Source of the DNA: Candidatus Neomarinimicrobiota bacterium | GTDB taxonomy: Bacteria > Fidelibacterota > SORT01 | Reading direction: 5' to 3' | DNA length: 50,419 nucleotides | Assembly (NCBI GenBank): GCA_022573815.1 | Contig: JACZTG010000016.1 | Coordinates: 1 to 50,419, forward strand | Part shown: piece by piece, positions 17,039 to 26,356 of the stretch | Position numbering within the stretch: position 1 is the stretch's first letter | Layout of the letters: every line of letters starts with the position of its first letter | The notes under the pieces: generated by a model | Databases searched by the model: none | What the model was told of the DNA's origin: nothing | What the model saw: only the letters and a program-made list of their open reading frames with translations | Program-made: the position numbers and the translations under genes

Positions 17039-17683
17039 TTACCCTTTTGCTTCATCCGTTTTAAAATTCTTTTCACCCGCTTTTATCGCAACTTTCAGAT
17101 GGTTTTCAATCGGAGGCAGCGGACAGGAATAAAATGGACTGTAAGTGCAGTACGGATTATATGCCTCATTAAAATCAATCGTGATTATGTCTGATTCAGA
17201 ACTCGGTATATCAAGATAGCGTCCGGCAGCGTAAGTATCAGTTTCGTTTGTCAAATCCTTAAATGGAACAAAATAATATGATTCTCCTGACGGATTCTCA
17301 TCCACTTCCTTATAAAGCTGAACGCTATATTCGTTTCCATCAATTTCAAAACTAAAATAGCCGTATTTATGGAAATTCCTCAGGTCACTTGTAGATGTGA
17401 GCATCTCAACAACTTCCTGCTTTTCATATTTTTGGATTTGTCCGGTAAATTTATACTTTAAATCCGGCTCATAGTAATTAAGCTCGGAGAAACTGCCTTT
17501 ATCTTCGTCAAGCAAAGGAGAGTCCGGGTCTTCTTTGAAATATTTATCTTTCACTTTCCGTAATTCAGCATAATGATTATTCAGATTGCTCAAATTATTA
17601 TCTTCCTTCTTTCCGCAGCCGCTGAAGCCCACAATCAGGGCAGCTATTATAGATAGAAACGTTAAATGTTTTAAACTCGCCAT
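17039..17683 (-). CDS. DUF1684-domain lipoprotein
   Basis: This 214-residue protein has a lipoprotein signal (FLSIIAALIVGFSGC, lipidated Cys near residue 23). The DUF1684 core is clear: FVPFKDLTNETDTYAAGRYLD (about 142-162), IDFNEAYNPYCTYS and CPLPPIENHLKVAIKAGEK. The family is widespread but of unknown biochemistry. It is envelope-anchored. The gene overlaps the end of the PP-loop gene by 13 nt, so the two are translationally coupled. Confidence 0.88.
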   Translation of the reverse strand: MASLKHLTFLSIIAALIVGFSGCGKKEDNNLSNLNNHYAELRKVKDKYFKEDPDSPLLDEDKGSFSELNYYEPDLKYKFTGQIQKYEKQEVVEMLTSTSDLRNFHKYGYFSFEIDGNEYSVQLYKEVDENPSGESYYFVPFKDLTNETDTYAAGRYLDIPSSESDIITIDFNEAYNPYCTYSPFYSCPLPPIENHLKVAIKAGEKNFKTDEAKG

Positions 17684-18717
17684 TCTTCTATTATCTCCTC
17701 ATCAGATGGAAACGGCGCCACTTCGATATTTTTGCTGTCGCCATTCGAAATCAATTTTATCTGAACCATTTCAGATTCCCGGCCTTGTCCATATCTCGCT
17801 GTAAGGCGAGCGATGTCGGACATTTGCTCATCGGTGGTCTCTCCTGTAATCAGTGTGACGGGACCTCCGAAATTAACTGTCTCCATCACGCTTCGACCTA
17901 ATTTAAACCCTGAAAGGAATCGTCCCTCCTGCTCGTCACGGGCAACAATGACTTTCACGCCCGGCGCAGGTCGAAAATGTCTTCCCACCTTCAGTAGTAT
18001 AACGTCTTCCGGCGTTAAAGGTTGTTCGTTATTATCATTTAGCATATCGCGGAGCTTATCAGAATATGCTTCATCCGTGAGAGTACAGCAGCCTCCGGCA
18101 GGTTGCGGATAATATTCTATATTGAATTTCTCCACAAGCTCCATCTGCTTCTTTCGCGTTCTTCCGCTTATGTCGTAAAGCTGCTCTCTGTCTATCCATC
18201 CAAGTTTCTCGGGAATAGTTTCCGGTAAGAGTTTTGCCGAGAGCGGACGCAATAAATATCCCTCTAATCCTGCTTGCTCAGCTATAACGGACAGCACAGG
18301 CTTTCGCTGCGACTTAGGTCGCTGCCCCATCACCTCGCCGGAGAATACAAAATGTGCTCCTATCTCTTCCATATATCTCTTTGCTTTGGTGAACATCATA
18401 ATTCGGCAATCAATACACGGATTCATATTTGCGCCGTATCCATGTTGTGGATTCAGCAAAATGTCCCAGTACTCAGTTGAGATATCAATAATCTCTAACG
18501 GAATTTCAAGATCAGCTCCTAACCGCAAAGCTTCATTCTGCATTTTTTGAACAGGCTCATCATCCCGATTTAATTTTCTGTGATGATCAGTAATGCAAAA
18601 TCCGGTGCTGAAATTCACACCCTGAATTTCCACGCCCATTTCTTTTAATATGTGCGCCGCAAGAGTGCTGTCCAATCCCCCTGAAAGCATTCCCACAGCT
18701 TTTATTTTATCTGACAT
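17671..18717 (-). CDS. PP-loop tRNA thiolation-type enzyme (MnmA/ThiI-like)
   Basis: The 348-residue protein has an N-terminal PP-loop ATPase (MLSGGLDSTLAAHIL, about residues 9-23). Cysteines lie in NPCIDCRIMM (about 97-106) and GGCCTLTD (about 208-215). A C-terminal domain (LKVGRHFRPAPGVKVIVARDE) resembles the NFACT-R_2 RNA-binding module. The layout suggests ATP-dependent sulfur insertion into tRNA uridine, perhaps with an Fe-S cluster. It is not canonical MnmA, and the modified position cannot be fixed from sequence. It starts at ATG 18717 and leads a two-gene unit with the DUF1684 lipoprotein. Confidence 0.75.
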   Translation of the reverse strand: MSDKIKAVGMLSGGLDSTLAAHILKEMGVEIQGVNFSTGFCITDHHRKLNRDDEPVQKMQNEALRLGADLEIPLEIIDISTEYWDILLNPQHGYGANMNPCIDCRIMMFTKAKRYMEEIGAHFVFSGEVMGQRPKSQRKPVLSVIAEQAGLEGYLLRPLSAKLLPETIPEKLGWIDREQLYDISGRTRKKQMELVEKFNIEYYPQPAGGCCTLTDEAYSDKLRDMLNDNNEQPLTPEDVILLKVGRHFRPAPGVKVIVARDEQEGRFLSGFKLGRSVMETVNFGGPVTLITGETTDEQMSDIARLTARYGQGRESEMVQIKLISNGDSKNIEVAPFPSDEEIIEEWRV

Positions 18718-18829
18718 TATTCAGTTACCTTTCTATAGCAGAGGAGTTTAATAATTCGGCGGCTGATTGTCAACATAAGTGCGTTAAAATTGTTTAATTT
18801 TTCTTCGTAATTCTTTATTTCTGAATGCC

Positions 18830-18858
18830 TTGACTTCATTCTTCCACTCACTTATAAT
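18830..18858 (+). promoter_or_regulatory. Sigma-70 promoter of the barrel-cytochrome operon
   Basis: TTGACT (18830-18835), a 17-nt spacer and a perfect TATAAT (18853-18858) predict a start near 18865, about 30 nt before the first gene. This is the best housekeeping-type promoter I see in the window. Confidence 0.75.
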
Positions 18859-18895
18859 TACTTTTCGCTTGTAGTTATTAATTTGCCATTAAAAG

Positions 18896-20293
18896 GTGGA
18901 TAAGCATATTTCTCGCAATGATTTTCAATATCCGGGGGGGATATCAGTTCTCAATGCTATTGCTTTCATATTTTTTTCTTTAATTCAGATTTCATCCGTT
19001 TCAAGTCAATCCTACGACACTCGATTCACATCTTCAATTTATTCGTGGACAGAAAGCTATGACGGCACCGAAAGGGAACATCTCAGAGGTTATCAATCCG
19101 GTAGTCTGACACTGCGCGACGTAGGAATCAAAAGATTAAAGATTAAAAGTTACTTTTATGTTACCGACGATTTTTCTGAAGCTGTTGAGGGTGGCACATA
19201 CTTTAAGATGTATGACCTTTATGCGGAGTACACTCGGGCATTCATGGCAACCGATGTCCGATTTGGAAGACAATTCATCTTTGCCGGAGTTGGTAGGGGT
19301 CCGATGGATGGGCTTCGACTTACTTATAAAGGTTGGAAAAAGGGGAAAGTACGGCTTTACGCAGGTACATTGGCGCCACTTTCAAATCCGGAAACAGTTG
19401 ACGATTGGAATGAAAGCCATATTTTAGGCGGCGAACTAACTATTTTCCAACTATTGGGCAACGTTCTGAAACTCAGTTTTGTGAGAAGATCTAAAAATGT
19501 TGAACCGTATGAGCTTGATCAGCCGAGATTGGGAATAAGTTCCATAAACCCTATTTCGCTTCAACGGCAGGCAGCGGGATTCAATCTCGCAAGAAATTTA
19601 AATAAAGAAATGAGTCTGTTTATCCGGGGTGATTTCAGCGTAGGCGAAGGCGTTGTTGACGGAAATATTGCGTTGGAAAGAGGCGAGATCGTTTTCACCC
19701 ATTCTAAGCCGGAATCTCATTATCTGACTCTTGAACTCTCAAATAGACGTCCTTTAGTTTACGTCAATTCTTTCTTCAGCAGATTCACCAACCTGTTGCG
19801 CCGGAGCAATGATTTGAGTCTGGCGTTTGACAGGAAAGTGGCCGGCAATATGTGGCTAAACATTAAAGCGGCAACTGTTCTATACGGCGAAGGCGTAAAT
19901 AGCTTCCGGTTTAACAGTGGTATCACATTGAGCAAAATCTCCTCGGGGTTAGTGATTAGGAGAGGATATGGTGGAAACTGGACCGGCATTTACGGAGGAT
20001 ATTACGGCAAGTTATCCCGAAATCTAAGCCTTAGAGTTGACGGCGAATGGTCGGACTTTTCCATTACTTCCTTTGATCTTGATGATAACGACAACAGCAC
20101 CGCTTTCAGCTTGAGGACGGGATTCAATTTACGTTTTAGCAGGCGAGTCTCCATAGACGGAGAATTACAATCTCTGAGCCAATCCATTGAATGGAGAAAT
20201 ATCGGAAATATCATTCCCTTTGCAGGAAACGACAGGGAATTGAGAGTCTTTCTGAAACTTAATCTATGGTTTTTCAAGGGTGCGGATTACTAA
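18896..20293 (+). CDS. Outer-membrane beta-barrel protein of a cytochrome operon
   Basis: This 465-residue exported protein has a signal segment near residues 20-38 (AIAFIFFSLIQISSVSSQ). A cysteine-free, strand-rich body follows, with alternating hydrophobic/aromatic residues and many Gly/Tyr/Arg turns, ending in KLNLWFFKGADY. The start is GTG 18896; no later ATG/GTG/TTG precedes the signal. The next gene, an 11-heme cytochrome, starts immediately after its stop, which suggests co-production. By analogy with MtrB/PioB/OmbB it may sleeve the cytochrome through the outer membrane. It is shorter than those and homology is not established; an ordinary porin is the alternative. Confidence 0.7.
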   Translation: MDKHISRNDFQYPGGISVLNAIAFIFFSLIQISSVSSQSYDTRFTSSIYSWTESYDGTEREHLRGYQSGSLTLRDVGIKRLKIKSYFYVTDDFSEAVEGGTYFKMYDLYAEYTRAFMATDVRFGRQFIFAGVGRGPMDGLRLTYKGWKKGKVRLYAGTLAPLSNPETVDDWNESHILGGELTIFQLLGNVLKLSFVRRSKNVEPYELDQPRLGISSINPISLQRQAAGFNLARNLNKEMSLFIRGDFSVGEGVVDGNIALERGEIVFTHSKPESHYLTLELSNRRPLVYVNSFFSRFTNLLRRSNDLSLAFDRKVAGNMWLNIKAATVLYGEGVNSFRFNSGITLSKISSGLVIRRGYGGNWTGIYGGYYGKLSRNLSLRVDGEWSDFSITSFDLDDNDNSTAFSLRTGFNLRFSRRVSIDGELQSLSQSIEWRNIGNIIPFAGNDRELRVFLKLNLWFFKGADY

Positions 20294-21265
20294 TTGATTA
20301 AATATATTCGTTTAATTATTCTTTTTCTACTTGGCAGCTCTTCAATTATTTCGGCTGCCGATGAAAAGAATATTAGTCCTCTGAAGATTTCTCATAAAAT
20401 TCATTTGGCTATCCCGAATGTTAATTGCTCCACCTGCCACGAAGGCACCGATACCTCTATCTCGTCATCTGATGTTCTCCTGCCGACGAAAGAGGTTTGT
20501 CTGACTTGCCACAAATCAGATTCACCCGAACTGAAGCAGAGTAAGACAATAAAATTTATTCCGAAAGAACCTGAACTTAATTTCAATCATAAATACCATA
20601 CGGTGACGCGACAACTTCTCTGTTTCGTCTGCCATGTTAATGTGAAAGAAGTGGATTTCCTCACCGATGCCAATATGCCGCCGATGACCACTTGCGTTAA
20701 TTGTCATAATGATAAAGTTGCGCCTACGGACTGTTCATGGTGCCACATAAATGAAGATGAGCTTCGTCCCGAATTCCATACTGCCGATTGGCTTCACAAA
20801 CATCCGGTAAAATTCAACTCGGGAATCTTGAAGCCGGAAGAAAATTGCGTTATGTGTCATCAGGAAAACTGGTGTCAGGATTGTCATACAGGTTCTCAAC
20901 TTGCGAAATCGTCCTCAAAAAGTGTTGCACCTTTTTACCAGCCAACGGAACGGGGAAAGAAACCTCAATCTATCGGAAGAGTTCATTCTTTGAATTATCG
21001 TTTTTTACATCCTATAGAGGCAAAGGGAAAAGATCGTTTTTGCACTACTTGCCACGATTTCACAGAATTCTGCGTAGAGTGCCACAGAGATGACGAAAAT
21101 CAATTTATGCCTAAATGGCATCAGGGCGCCGATTGGGCGCCGAGCATTATTTTGGGCGGCAGGCACGCGGATTTTGCGAGAAGGGATTTGGAGCGTTGCA
21201 TGGGTTGTCACGATGTTCAAGGGCAAGCGACCATCTGCTTGAGATGCCACATAGACGAAAGATGA
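20294..21265 (+). CDS. Undecaheme c-type cytochrome
   Basis: This 323-residue exported protein (signal peptide RLIILFLLGSSSIISAA) has eleven CxxCH heme-attachment motifs, starting at residues 45, 69, 110, 134, 147, 185, 194, 250, 260, 302 and 315. Many additional His (FNHKYHT, HKHPVKF) could serve as distal ligands. Size and heme density resemble the periplasmic decaheme MtrA, with one more heme. There is no lipobox. The start is TTG 20294, directly abutting the barrel stop, and its end overlaps the next ATG (ATGA). It likely moves electrons across the periplasm and possibly the outer membrane. A soluble respiratory shuttle is the alternative. Confidence 0.9.
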   Translation: MIKYIRLIILFLLGSSSIISAADEKNISPLKISHKIHLAIPNVNCSTCHEGTDTSISSSDVLLPTKEVCLTCHKSDSPELKQSKTIKFIPKEPELNFNHKYHTVTRQLLCFVCHVNVKEVDFLTDANMPPMTTCVNCHNDKVAPTDCSWCHINEDELRPEFHTADWLHKHPVKFNSGILKPEENCVMCHQENWCQDCHTGSQLAKSSSKSVAPFYQPTERGKKPQSIGRVHSLNYRFLHPIEAKGKDRFCTTCHDFTEFCVECHRDDENQFMPKWHQGADWAPSIILGGRHADFARRDLERCMGCHDVQGQATICLRCHIDER

Positions 21266-21630
21266 AATTCCCACTTATTATAAATATCACTCTTTTCTTC
21301 CTTACAGGCTGTGCTGACCTTGCGGAAAATCCTACTGATATTGAGCATTTTGATAACGTACCGGATGCTGTGTTGACTATTATTGACGGCAACTGCTCAG
21401 ACTGTCATCAGTCCGACTCCCGGAGAGTTTTTAACGGTCAAAAACCATATTTCAGAAAGCTACAACCCGATAGCAGTTCGACTCTTGATACGCTTCAAAT
21501 ATGGCAAGCTCGGAAACGTATCAGTATTAGAGTGAGCGAAGGAACTATGCCGAGAGCATCAGATACCTTAGATGTCTTCAGCCGGCTTCCTCAGGAACAA
21601 ATTGATCTGATATTTAATTGGGCTTTTTAA
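21262..21630 (+). CDS. Mono-heme cytochrome-like lipoprotein
   Basis: The 122-residue protein has a short lipoprotein signal ending LFFLTGC (Cys near residue 16). One CSDCH heme motif lies in DGNCSDCHQSD and a later EGTMPRASD segment has a Met suited as the sixth ligand. It ends IDLIFNWAF, the usual C-terminal helix of small c-type cytochromes. The frame is open from an ATG at 21115, but the ATGA overlap with the undecaheme gene and the signal peptide fix the start at 21262. As third gene of the operon it could relay electrons to or from the multiheme protein. Confidence 0.8.
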   Translation: MKFPLIINITLFFLTGCADLAENPTDIEHFDNVPDAVLTIIDGNCSDCHQSDSRRVFNGQKPYFRKLQPDSSSTLDTLQIWQARKRISIRVSEGTMPRASDTLDVFSRLPQEQIDLIFNWAF

Positions 21631-21718
21631 GGTTACTTTTTTGTTTATTGGAGCTGATATTATACGAATCATACCTTTTGAATGCAGTTAAATAATAACT
21701 TGCGAGGATTTATGGTTT

Positions 21719-23716
21719 ATGAATAAAGAAATGCCTGCAAAATCATTAAGTTCAGCTGCATTCGCACCGAAAGAGGGAGAAAGATACGAGCCTTACATTG
21801 CGCCTGAGGAAAATATTGCTGAATTTACTCTGAAAGCGATAATCCTTGGAGCTGCATTCGGAATTATCTTCGGCGCCGCCAATGCATATCTCGGACTAAA
21901 AGTAGGACTTACCGTATCCACCTCAGTTCCAATAGCCGTAATGACCGTAGGCTTTTTTCGTATGTTTAAGCCTGTCCTCGGAAAAACGACTATTTTAGAA
22001 CATAATATCGCCCAAACTGTCGGTTCTGCAAGTTCGAGTCTCGCCAGCGGAATTATTTTTACTTTGCCTGCTCTTTTCTTATGGGGTCTCGATCCGACGA
22101 TTTTTACAATGGCTCTCATCGGATTTTTAGGCGGGCTTCTTGGAATCTTATTTATGATTCCGCTTAGAAAATTTCTGATTGTTCAGGAACACGGTAAACT
22201 CCCCTATCCTGAAGGAACAGCATGTGCGGAAGTTCTTGTTGCCAGCGAAATTGGAGGCTCTCATGCAAAAACCGTATTTACAGGCTTAGGTATTGGAGCA
22301 GTATATAAGGGCCTGATGTCCTTTGGAAGATTTTGGAGCACAGAGGCAAGCTGGTCAATTCCCGGTCTTCCTAAGGGACGAATAGGGTTTGAATTGCTTC
22401 CTGCGCTGCTGGGGGTCGGTTATATTCTTGGATACAGAGTATCGGCAATGATGGTTTCCGGAAGTCTTATATCGTGGGTCATTCTCATACCTCTAATCGC
22501 ATATTTCGGAGATGGATTGGCTTCTCCAATTGCGCCGGAGCCGGTGAAACTTATCAGCGAAATGTCCACAGGCGAAATTTGGTCACGGTACGTTCGTTAT
22601 ATCGGCGCAGGCGCTGTAGCTGCCGGAGGGCTGATCTCTCTTTCGAGGGCAATTCCTACCATTGTTAAATCTTTCAAGGTGGGAATAGCGCAGCTGAAAA
22701 AACGGGTAGGAGTAGCGGCGGATTTAGATAAACGAACTGAAAAAGACCTTAATATAACTTACGTCCTTGGAGGCTCCGTTCTCATAACCATTATAATCGC
22801 ACTCTCTCCCGATATTATCACTACCTCGGATTCAATGATGTTTCGAGCAGTTGGAGCTATTTTAATGGTGATTTTCGCGTTTTTCTTCGTCACTGTTTCT
22901 TCCCGAATTGTAGGACTTGTGGGTGTTACAAGTAATCCCACGTCGGGAATGACAATTGCCACACTTCTGGTCGTCAGCTCAATTTTTGTACTTCTCGGCT
23001 GGACGGACAATATGGGTAAAGCTGCTGCTATTACCGTCGGGGCGGTTGTGGCGGTGGCAGCGTCAATTGCCGGTGATACTTCTCAAGACCTTAAAACCGG
23101 ATATCTGCTTGGCGCCACACCATACAGACAGCAGATAGGAGAAATGATAGGCGTAGCTACAGCAGCTATTTTTGTGGCGATGACAGTGGTAGCGCTAAGC
23201 GAAGTTTATGGCTTCGGTTCTATGGAACTGCCTGCTCCACAGGCAACTTTAATGAAAGTAGTAATCGAAGGTGTCCTTTCCTCAAATATCCCATGGATAC
23301 TTGTATTATCCGGCGTGGCATTTGCGGTGGTCGCAGAGTTGTTGTCTATCCCGTCGCTTCCCCTTGCAGTCGGAATATATCTTCCTGTATCAACTATGAC
23401 TCCCTTATTTCTCGGTGGTATAATCAGACATTATGTTGAGAAAAAATCCAGCAAAGACGAAAAATTGCTTAAGTACAGGAGAGAACGTGGGATTTTACTT
23501 GGATCCGGATATGTGGCGGGAGACGGCATAATGGGAGTTCTCATAGCATTTTATGCGCTTTATGTAGGCAAAAAACCGTCATGGAATTTTCACGAATGGA
23601 TGGGTAGTATGGAATCTGTATTATCATTCCTCATATTCCTGGGTCTTGCCTATTATTTATTCCGCACATCGATGAAGAAACCTGAAGATGAATCGCCAAA
23701 TCAATCCGACGCATAA
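21719..23716 (+). CDS. OPT-family oligopeptide transporter
   Basis: This 665-residue inner-membrane protein has about 14-16 hydrophobic segments. OPT hallmarks are GAANAYLGLKVGLTVSTSVP near residues 51-70, the ENIAQ-like EHNIAQTVGSASSSLASG near 93-110 and PYPEGTACAEVL near 160. OPT carriers take up oligopeptides or metal chelates with protons. GAGG lies 11 nt upstream of ATG 21719. It has its own 88-bp leader after the cytochrome operon, so cotranscription is uncertain. Confidence 0.92.
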   Translation: MNKEMPAKSLSSAAFAPKEGERYEPYIAPEENIAEFTLKAIILGAAFGIIFGAANAYLGLKVGLTVSTSVPIAVMTVGFFRMFKPVLGKTTILEHNIAQTVGSASSSLASGIIFTLPALFLWGLDPTIFTMALIGFLGGLLGILFMIPLRKFLIVQEHGKLPYPEGTACAEVLVASEIGGSHAKTVFTGLGIGAVYKGLMSFGRFWSTEASWSIPGLPKGRIGFELLPALLGVGYILGYRVSAMMVSGSLISWVILIPLIAYFGDGLASPIAPEPVKLISEMSTGEIWSRYVRYIGAGAVAAGGLISLSRAIPTIVKSFKVGIAQLKKRVGVAADLDKRTEKDLNITYVLGGSVLITIIIALSPDIITTSDSMMFRAVGAILMVIFAFFFVTVSSRIVGLVGVTSNPTSGMTIATLLVVSSIFVLLGWTDNMGKAAAITVGAVVAVAASIAGDTSQDLKTGYLLGATPYRQQIGEMIGVATAAIFVAMTVVALSEVYGFGSMELPAPQATLMKVVIEGVLSSNIPWILVLSGVAFAVVAELLSIPSLPLAVGIYLPVSTMTPLFLGGIIRHYVEKKSSKDEKLLKYRRERGILLGSGYVAGDGIMGVLIAFYALYVGKKPSWNFHEWMGSMESVLSFLIFLGLAYYLFRTSMKKPEDESPNQSDA

Positions 23717-23798
23717 TTAATATCCTTGACTCAGTCCGGGTATTGAGGATAGCTTACGCTAAGTGAATTTTTTCAATCGCTAAAGGGAAAATATATTT

Positions 23799-26228
23799 TT
23801 GAAACCGAAACCGTTAAAATTTAAACAGCTCCGAAAATTTGTAGATCCAAAATCTTTTAAGTTTAAAACAACAAAAGAACTGAAACCGCTTTCGGGCGTA
23901 ATAGGGCAGGAAAGGGCTGTTAAATCAATCGAATTCGGGCTTGGAATGAAAGGACACGGTTATAATATTTTTGTTACCGGTATGTCCGGCACGGGAAAAT
24001 CCACTATTGTAAAAGGGCTTCTACATAAGCTGGCTTTAAAAGATAAGAGTCCTGACGATTGGATATTTGTTTACAACTTTGCAGAACCGGACCACCCTCA
24101 CTCGTTCAGTTTGCCCACCGGAAAAGGTTGCGTTTTTGAAAAGGATATGTCTCTTTTTATCAACTCGCTGAAAACTGATCTTCCAAAATCATTTAGCGAT
24201 AAAGCGTACGAAGATAAGAGAGAACATCTCAATGAAGAGTTCAACAAAAAGCGGAGCGGCGCTTTACGCCGCCTTGAAAATTTCGCTAAACGCCGTCAAA
24301 TAGTGATTCAAAATGCTACCGTAGGATATAATACTATCCCTATTGTGGAAGGTCGGGAGATGACTCCACACGAGTATAATGCGCTGAAAGATAGTGTCAA
24401 AAAGAGTGTTGACAAAAAAATAGATGCGGTTCACGGTAAAATCTCTTCTTCAGTAAAAGAAATTACCAAGCACGAAATCAGATTGCAGGAACAATTGGAT
24501 TCTCTCGATTATGATGTAGCAGAATTTATGATTGACAGAAAAATTAACCCTCTAACACAAAAATACAGTTTTTCCGAATCCGTCATCCAATATTTGAAAG
24601 ACGTTAAAAATGATATTATTTCAAATCTTGAAGATTTTATTCCTCCAGGCGAAGATAAAGGAAGTTTGCTCGGGCTACAGATTCCTCAATCAAAACCCAG
24701 TTTTATCCGGTATAGCGTCAATGTGGTAGTTTCGAATATTGATAATAAGTGTGCTCCTGTAATAGTGGAAACAAATCCAACTTTCCAGAACCTGTTCGGC
24801 AGAATCGAGAAAAAAATGCAGTTCGGATCGCTTGTAACCGATTTCACACTCATAAAACCGGGAAGTCTTTTACAGGCAAACGGCGGCTATTTAATTGTTG
24901 ATATCGAATCTATTTTAGGGCACCCGTTCGTTTGGGAGACCTTAAAAAGAACATTAAAAAATAAAGAGCTGCATATAGAGGATATGAGTGAAGAAATCGG
25001 GCTAATCTCAACTGTGGGTCTTAAGCCGGAACCGATTCCTCTTGATATAAAGATTGTGCTGCTCGGCAGAGCGGATATTTTCCATCATTTGGAATTTTAT
25101 GATGAATCGTTCAGGAGAACTTTTAAGATAAGGGCAGATTTTGATAATTCCGTAAAAATGACCAGCGGTTCGAGTCAACAATACGCCAGATTTATCTCAA
25201 AAGTATGCAATGAAGAAAATCTCAGGCACTTTGACAGAACAGGAGTCGCTGCATTAATTGAACACGCCCAGCGCTCCATATCGGACCAACAGCGAGTATC
25301 AATCCAATTCGGTCATTTGGTTAATACCATACGGGAATCAAGCTACACAGCAGAATTAAATAATCATAAATTCGTAAGTGAACTTGACGTTGATTCCGCG
25401 ACGCGAGAACGAAGATTCCGTTCCAACCTGCTGGAGGAAAAAGTTCGGGAACAGGTAAACAGAGGCATTATAAGGCTTAATATTTCAAATGAAATAGTTG
25501 GCCAAATTAATGGGCTTGCTGTCTATCAAGCCGGAGACCACTCATTCGGAGTACCATCCCGGATCACCGCCACTGTATTCGCAGGAAAAGGTAATGTAGT
25601 TCAAATTGACAGAGAAGTAAAAATGAGCGGTAGCACGCACAACAAAGGTGTTCTGATATTGTCTTCATTCTTAAATAAAACATTCGCCATCAAGGCTCCG
25701 ATTTCCTTATCCGCAAGCATCACATTCGAGCAAAATTATTCTTTTATTGACGGCGACAGCGCATCTTCCACAGAACTTTACGCTTTACTTTCGGCGCTTT
25801 CTTCAGCCCCCATTAACCAATCCATCGCTGTTACAGGCTCTGTTGACCAGTTTGGAAATATCCAGGCTATAGGTGGAGTGAATCAAAAGATAGAGGGTTT
25901 CTTTGACATCTGCGTTGCAAAAGGATTTACCGGAAAACAGGGCGTGATGATTCCTGCATCAAATGTTCAACATTTAATGATCAGGAAAGATATTCTTGAA
26001 GTCGTTCGCGCAGGACATTTTAATGTGTGGCCAATAAAGACCGTCGAACAAGGCATAGAGCTGCTCACCGGCACCCCAGCCGGCAAAAGACTAAAAAATG
26101 GAAAGTTCAAAAAAGGGACCCTGTTTAATGCAATAGACAATCGTTTAACAGAATATCATAGGGAATCCTTGAAGTTTAGGCAGGAAATTAAAAAGGAACT
26201 TGGACTGTTAAATGATGACAAAAATTAG
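23799..26228 (+). CDS. Lon-like ATP-dependent protease (LonB/LonC-type, COG1067)
   Basis: The 809-residue protein has a Walker A (GMSGTGKST, 61-69), a long helical insert (about 130-290), a second AAA part with GGYLIVDIESILGHPFVW (about 364-381) and a C-terminal Lon protease domain. The catalytic dyad is Ser654 in DGDSAS and Lys697 in GGVNQKIEG, spaced exactly as in E. coli Lon. It lacks the Lon N-terminal substrate domain and membrane segments. Likely role: cytosolic protein quality control. The start is TTG 23799 with AAGGGA about 11 nt upstream. It is monocistronic. Confidence 0.88.
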   Translation: MKPKPLKFKQLRKFVDPKSFKFKTTKELKPLSGVIGQERAVKSIEFGLGMKGHGYNIFVTGMSGTGKSTIVKGLLHKLALKDKSPDDWIFVYNFAEPDHPHSFSLPTGKGCVFEKDMSLFINSLKTDLPKSFSDKAYEDKREHLNEEFNKKRSGALRRLENFAKRRQIVIQNATVGYNTIPIVEGREMTPHEYNALKDSVKKSVDKKIDAVHGKISSSVKEITKHEIRLQEQLDSLDYDVAEFMIDRKINPLTQKYSFSESVIQYLKDVKNDIISNLEDFIPPGEDKGSLLGLQIPQSKPSFIRYSVNVVVSNIDNKCAPVIVETNPTFQNLFGRIEKKMQFGSLVTDFTLIKPGSLLQANGGYLIVDIESILGHPFVWETLKRTLKNKELHIEDMSEEIGLISTVGLKPEPIPLDIKIVLLGRADIFHHLEFYDESFRRTFKIRADFDNSVKMTSGSSQQYARFISKVCNEENLRHFDRTGVAALIEHAQRSISDQQRVSIQFGHLVNTIRESSYTAELNNHKFVSELDVDSATRERRFRSNLLEEKVREQVNRGIIRLNISNEIVGQINGLAVYQAGDHSFGVPSRITATVFAGKGNVVQIDREVKMSGSTHNKGVLILSSFLNKTFAIKAPISLSASITFEQNYSFIDGDSASSTELYALLSALSSAPINQSIAVTGSVDQFGNIQAIGGVNQKIEGFFDICVAKGFTGKQGVMIPASNVQHLMIRKDILEVVRAGHFNVWPIKTVEQGIELLTGTPAGKRLKNGKFKKGTLFNAIDNRLTEYHRESLKFRQEIKKELGLLNDDKN

Positions 26229-26256
26229 TCCGATTCCATCACACTTCCTTTTTCAC

Positions 26257-26287
26257 TTGATTATATATAATATAATATTTATATAAT
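26257..26287 (+). promoter_or_regulatory. Probable promoter of korAB
   Basis: TTGATT (26257-26262) is followed by TATATA after 17 nt or TATAAT (26282-26287) after 19 nt, in very A+T-rich DNA. The predicted leader is about 65 nt and contains a small GGCTT/AAGCC hairpin. The low complexity of the region lowers certainty. Confidence 0.4.
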
Positions 26288-26356
26288 GTCGATTTCGATT
26301 TTTGGGCTTAATTTAAAGCCGATACTGAGAATGAGAGAGGAAACACAAATCTAAAA

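Noticed and set aside
21115-21261. Upstream extension of the mono-heme lipoprotein frame
   Set aside because: It overlaps the undecaheme cytochrome in another frame and would bury the lipoprotein signal internally.
21712-21726. Minigene ATG GTT TAT GAA TAA overlapping the OPT start
   Set aside because: Four codons only. Interesting for translation control but no evidence beyond spacing to GAGG.
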